Positions 63,961 through 64,000 of a DNA stretch of 64,000 nt are shown here, in pieces (within the stretch, counting starts at the first letter, position 1; the number at the start of each line of letters is the position of its first letter). Both the position numbers and the translations under genes were made by a program. This DNA is from Ascaphus truei (Eukaryota > Chordata > Amphibia > Anura > Ascaphidae). Below the pieces are notes generated by a model. The model was not told where the DNA came from, made no database searches, and worked only from the letters and a program-made list of their open reading frames with translations. Location of the stretch: positions 71,290,995-71,354,994 of the forward strand of contig CM071570.1 of assembly GCA_036426205.1 (NCBI GenBank). The letters run 5' to 3'.

Positions 63961-64000
63961 GCTGAAGCTGGTTGTAGTATCAAAAAACAAAAATGTATTG

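Noticed and set aside
1..64000. tRNA, 5S or other canonical RNA genes
   Set aside because: Scanning by eye found no convincing cloverleaf or A/B box pair with correct spacing; a tRNAscan or Infernal run would be decisive.

Overview
This window looks like transposon-dense vertebrate DNA, most likely from an anuran amphibian. The evidence is L2/CR1-type LINE fragments, GIY-YIG Penelope-like retroelements (PLEs), a Tc1 transposon, Gypsy elements with a PNMA-like gag, many TAA-flanked palindromic MITEs, solo LTRs and long minisatellites, with AT-rich spacers between them. I see no bacterial gene, no CRISPR array, no rRNA and no confident tRNA. The only piece that looks like host coding sequence is one exon of a divergent forkhead (winged-helix) gene at 39.5-39.8 kb.

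Layout: 0-3 kb is an L2-like LINE split by a fold-back element. 3.7-4.0 kb holds two back-to-back Harbinger-like MITEs. 5.7-6.4 kb is a solo LTR. 6.7-7.8 kb is an inverted-dimer element next to a second LINE fragment. 7.8-12.5 kb carries a palindrome-rich repeat family (called R1 here), including a 2.2-kb copy with a TAA target duplication and a matching empty site nearby. 13.9-19.2 kb holds an intron-containing Tc1/IS630 transposase on the minus strand, divergently paired with an unrecognised plus-strand gene, then a minisatellite with an assembly gap (17721-17822). 19.7-27.4 kb has tandem repeats, a broken Ala/Pro-rich gene, a MITE and two LTRs. 31.5-33.5 kb is a Tc1 element split by an LTR. 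35-37 kb holds small retroelements with hammerhead-like motifs. 38.9-39.8 kb is a MITE plus the forkhead exon. 40.1-46.9 kb is a PLE cluster with a well-formed hammerhead ribozyme. 47-50 kb has another R1 copy and a pogo/Tigger-like MITE. 51067-60383 is a near-complete minus-strand Gypsy element with GATA target duplications, itself split by a 1.34-kb inverted-dimer insertion with a 14-bp target duplication. 62.9-64 kb is a second Gypsy lineage that runs off the window.

The most interesting signal is a recurring RNA architecture: CTGATGA-like box, hairpin, GAAAC box, short stem ending GTH, and a closing stem. One copy, in the PLE repeat at 42565-42615, fits a type I hammerhead ribozyme almost perfectly. 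About ten decayed relatives lie elsewhere, and three pairs of them sit at or near the centre of head-to-head inverted dimers. This suggests that ribozyme-bearing retroelements (PLE or retrozyme-like) shaped much of the window and often inserted as inverted dimers. Single-base frameshifts occur in nearly every mobile ORF, so some may be assembly indels rather than true decay. All calls come from reading the sequence; no database search was run.
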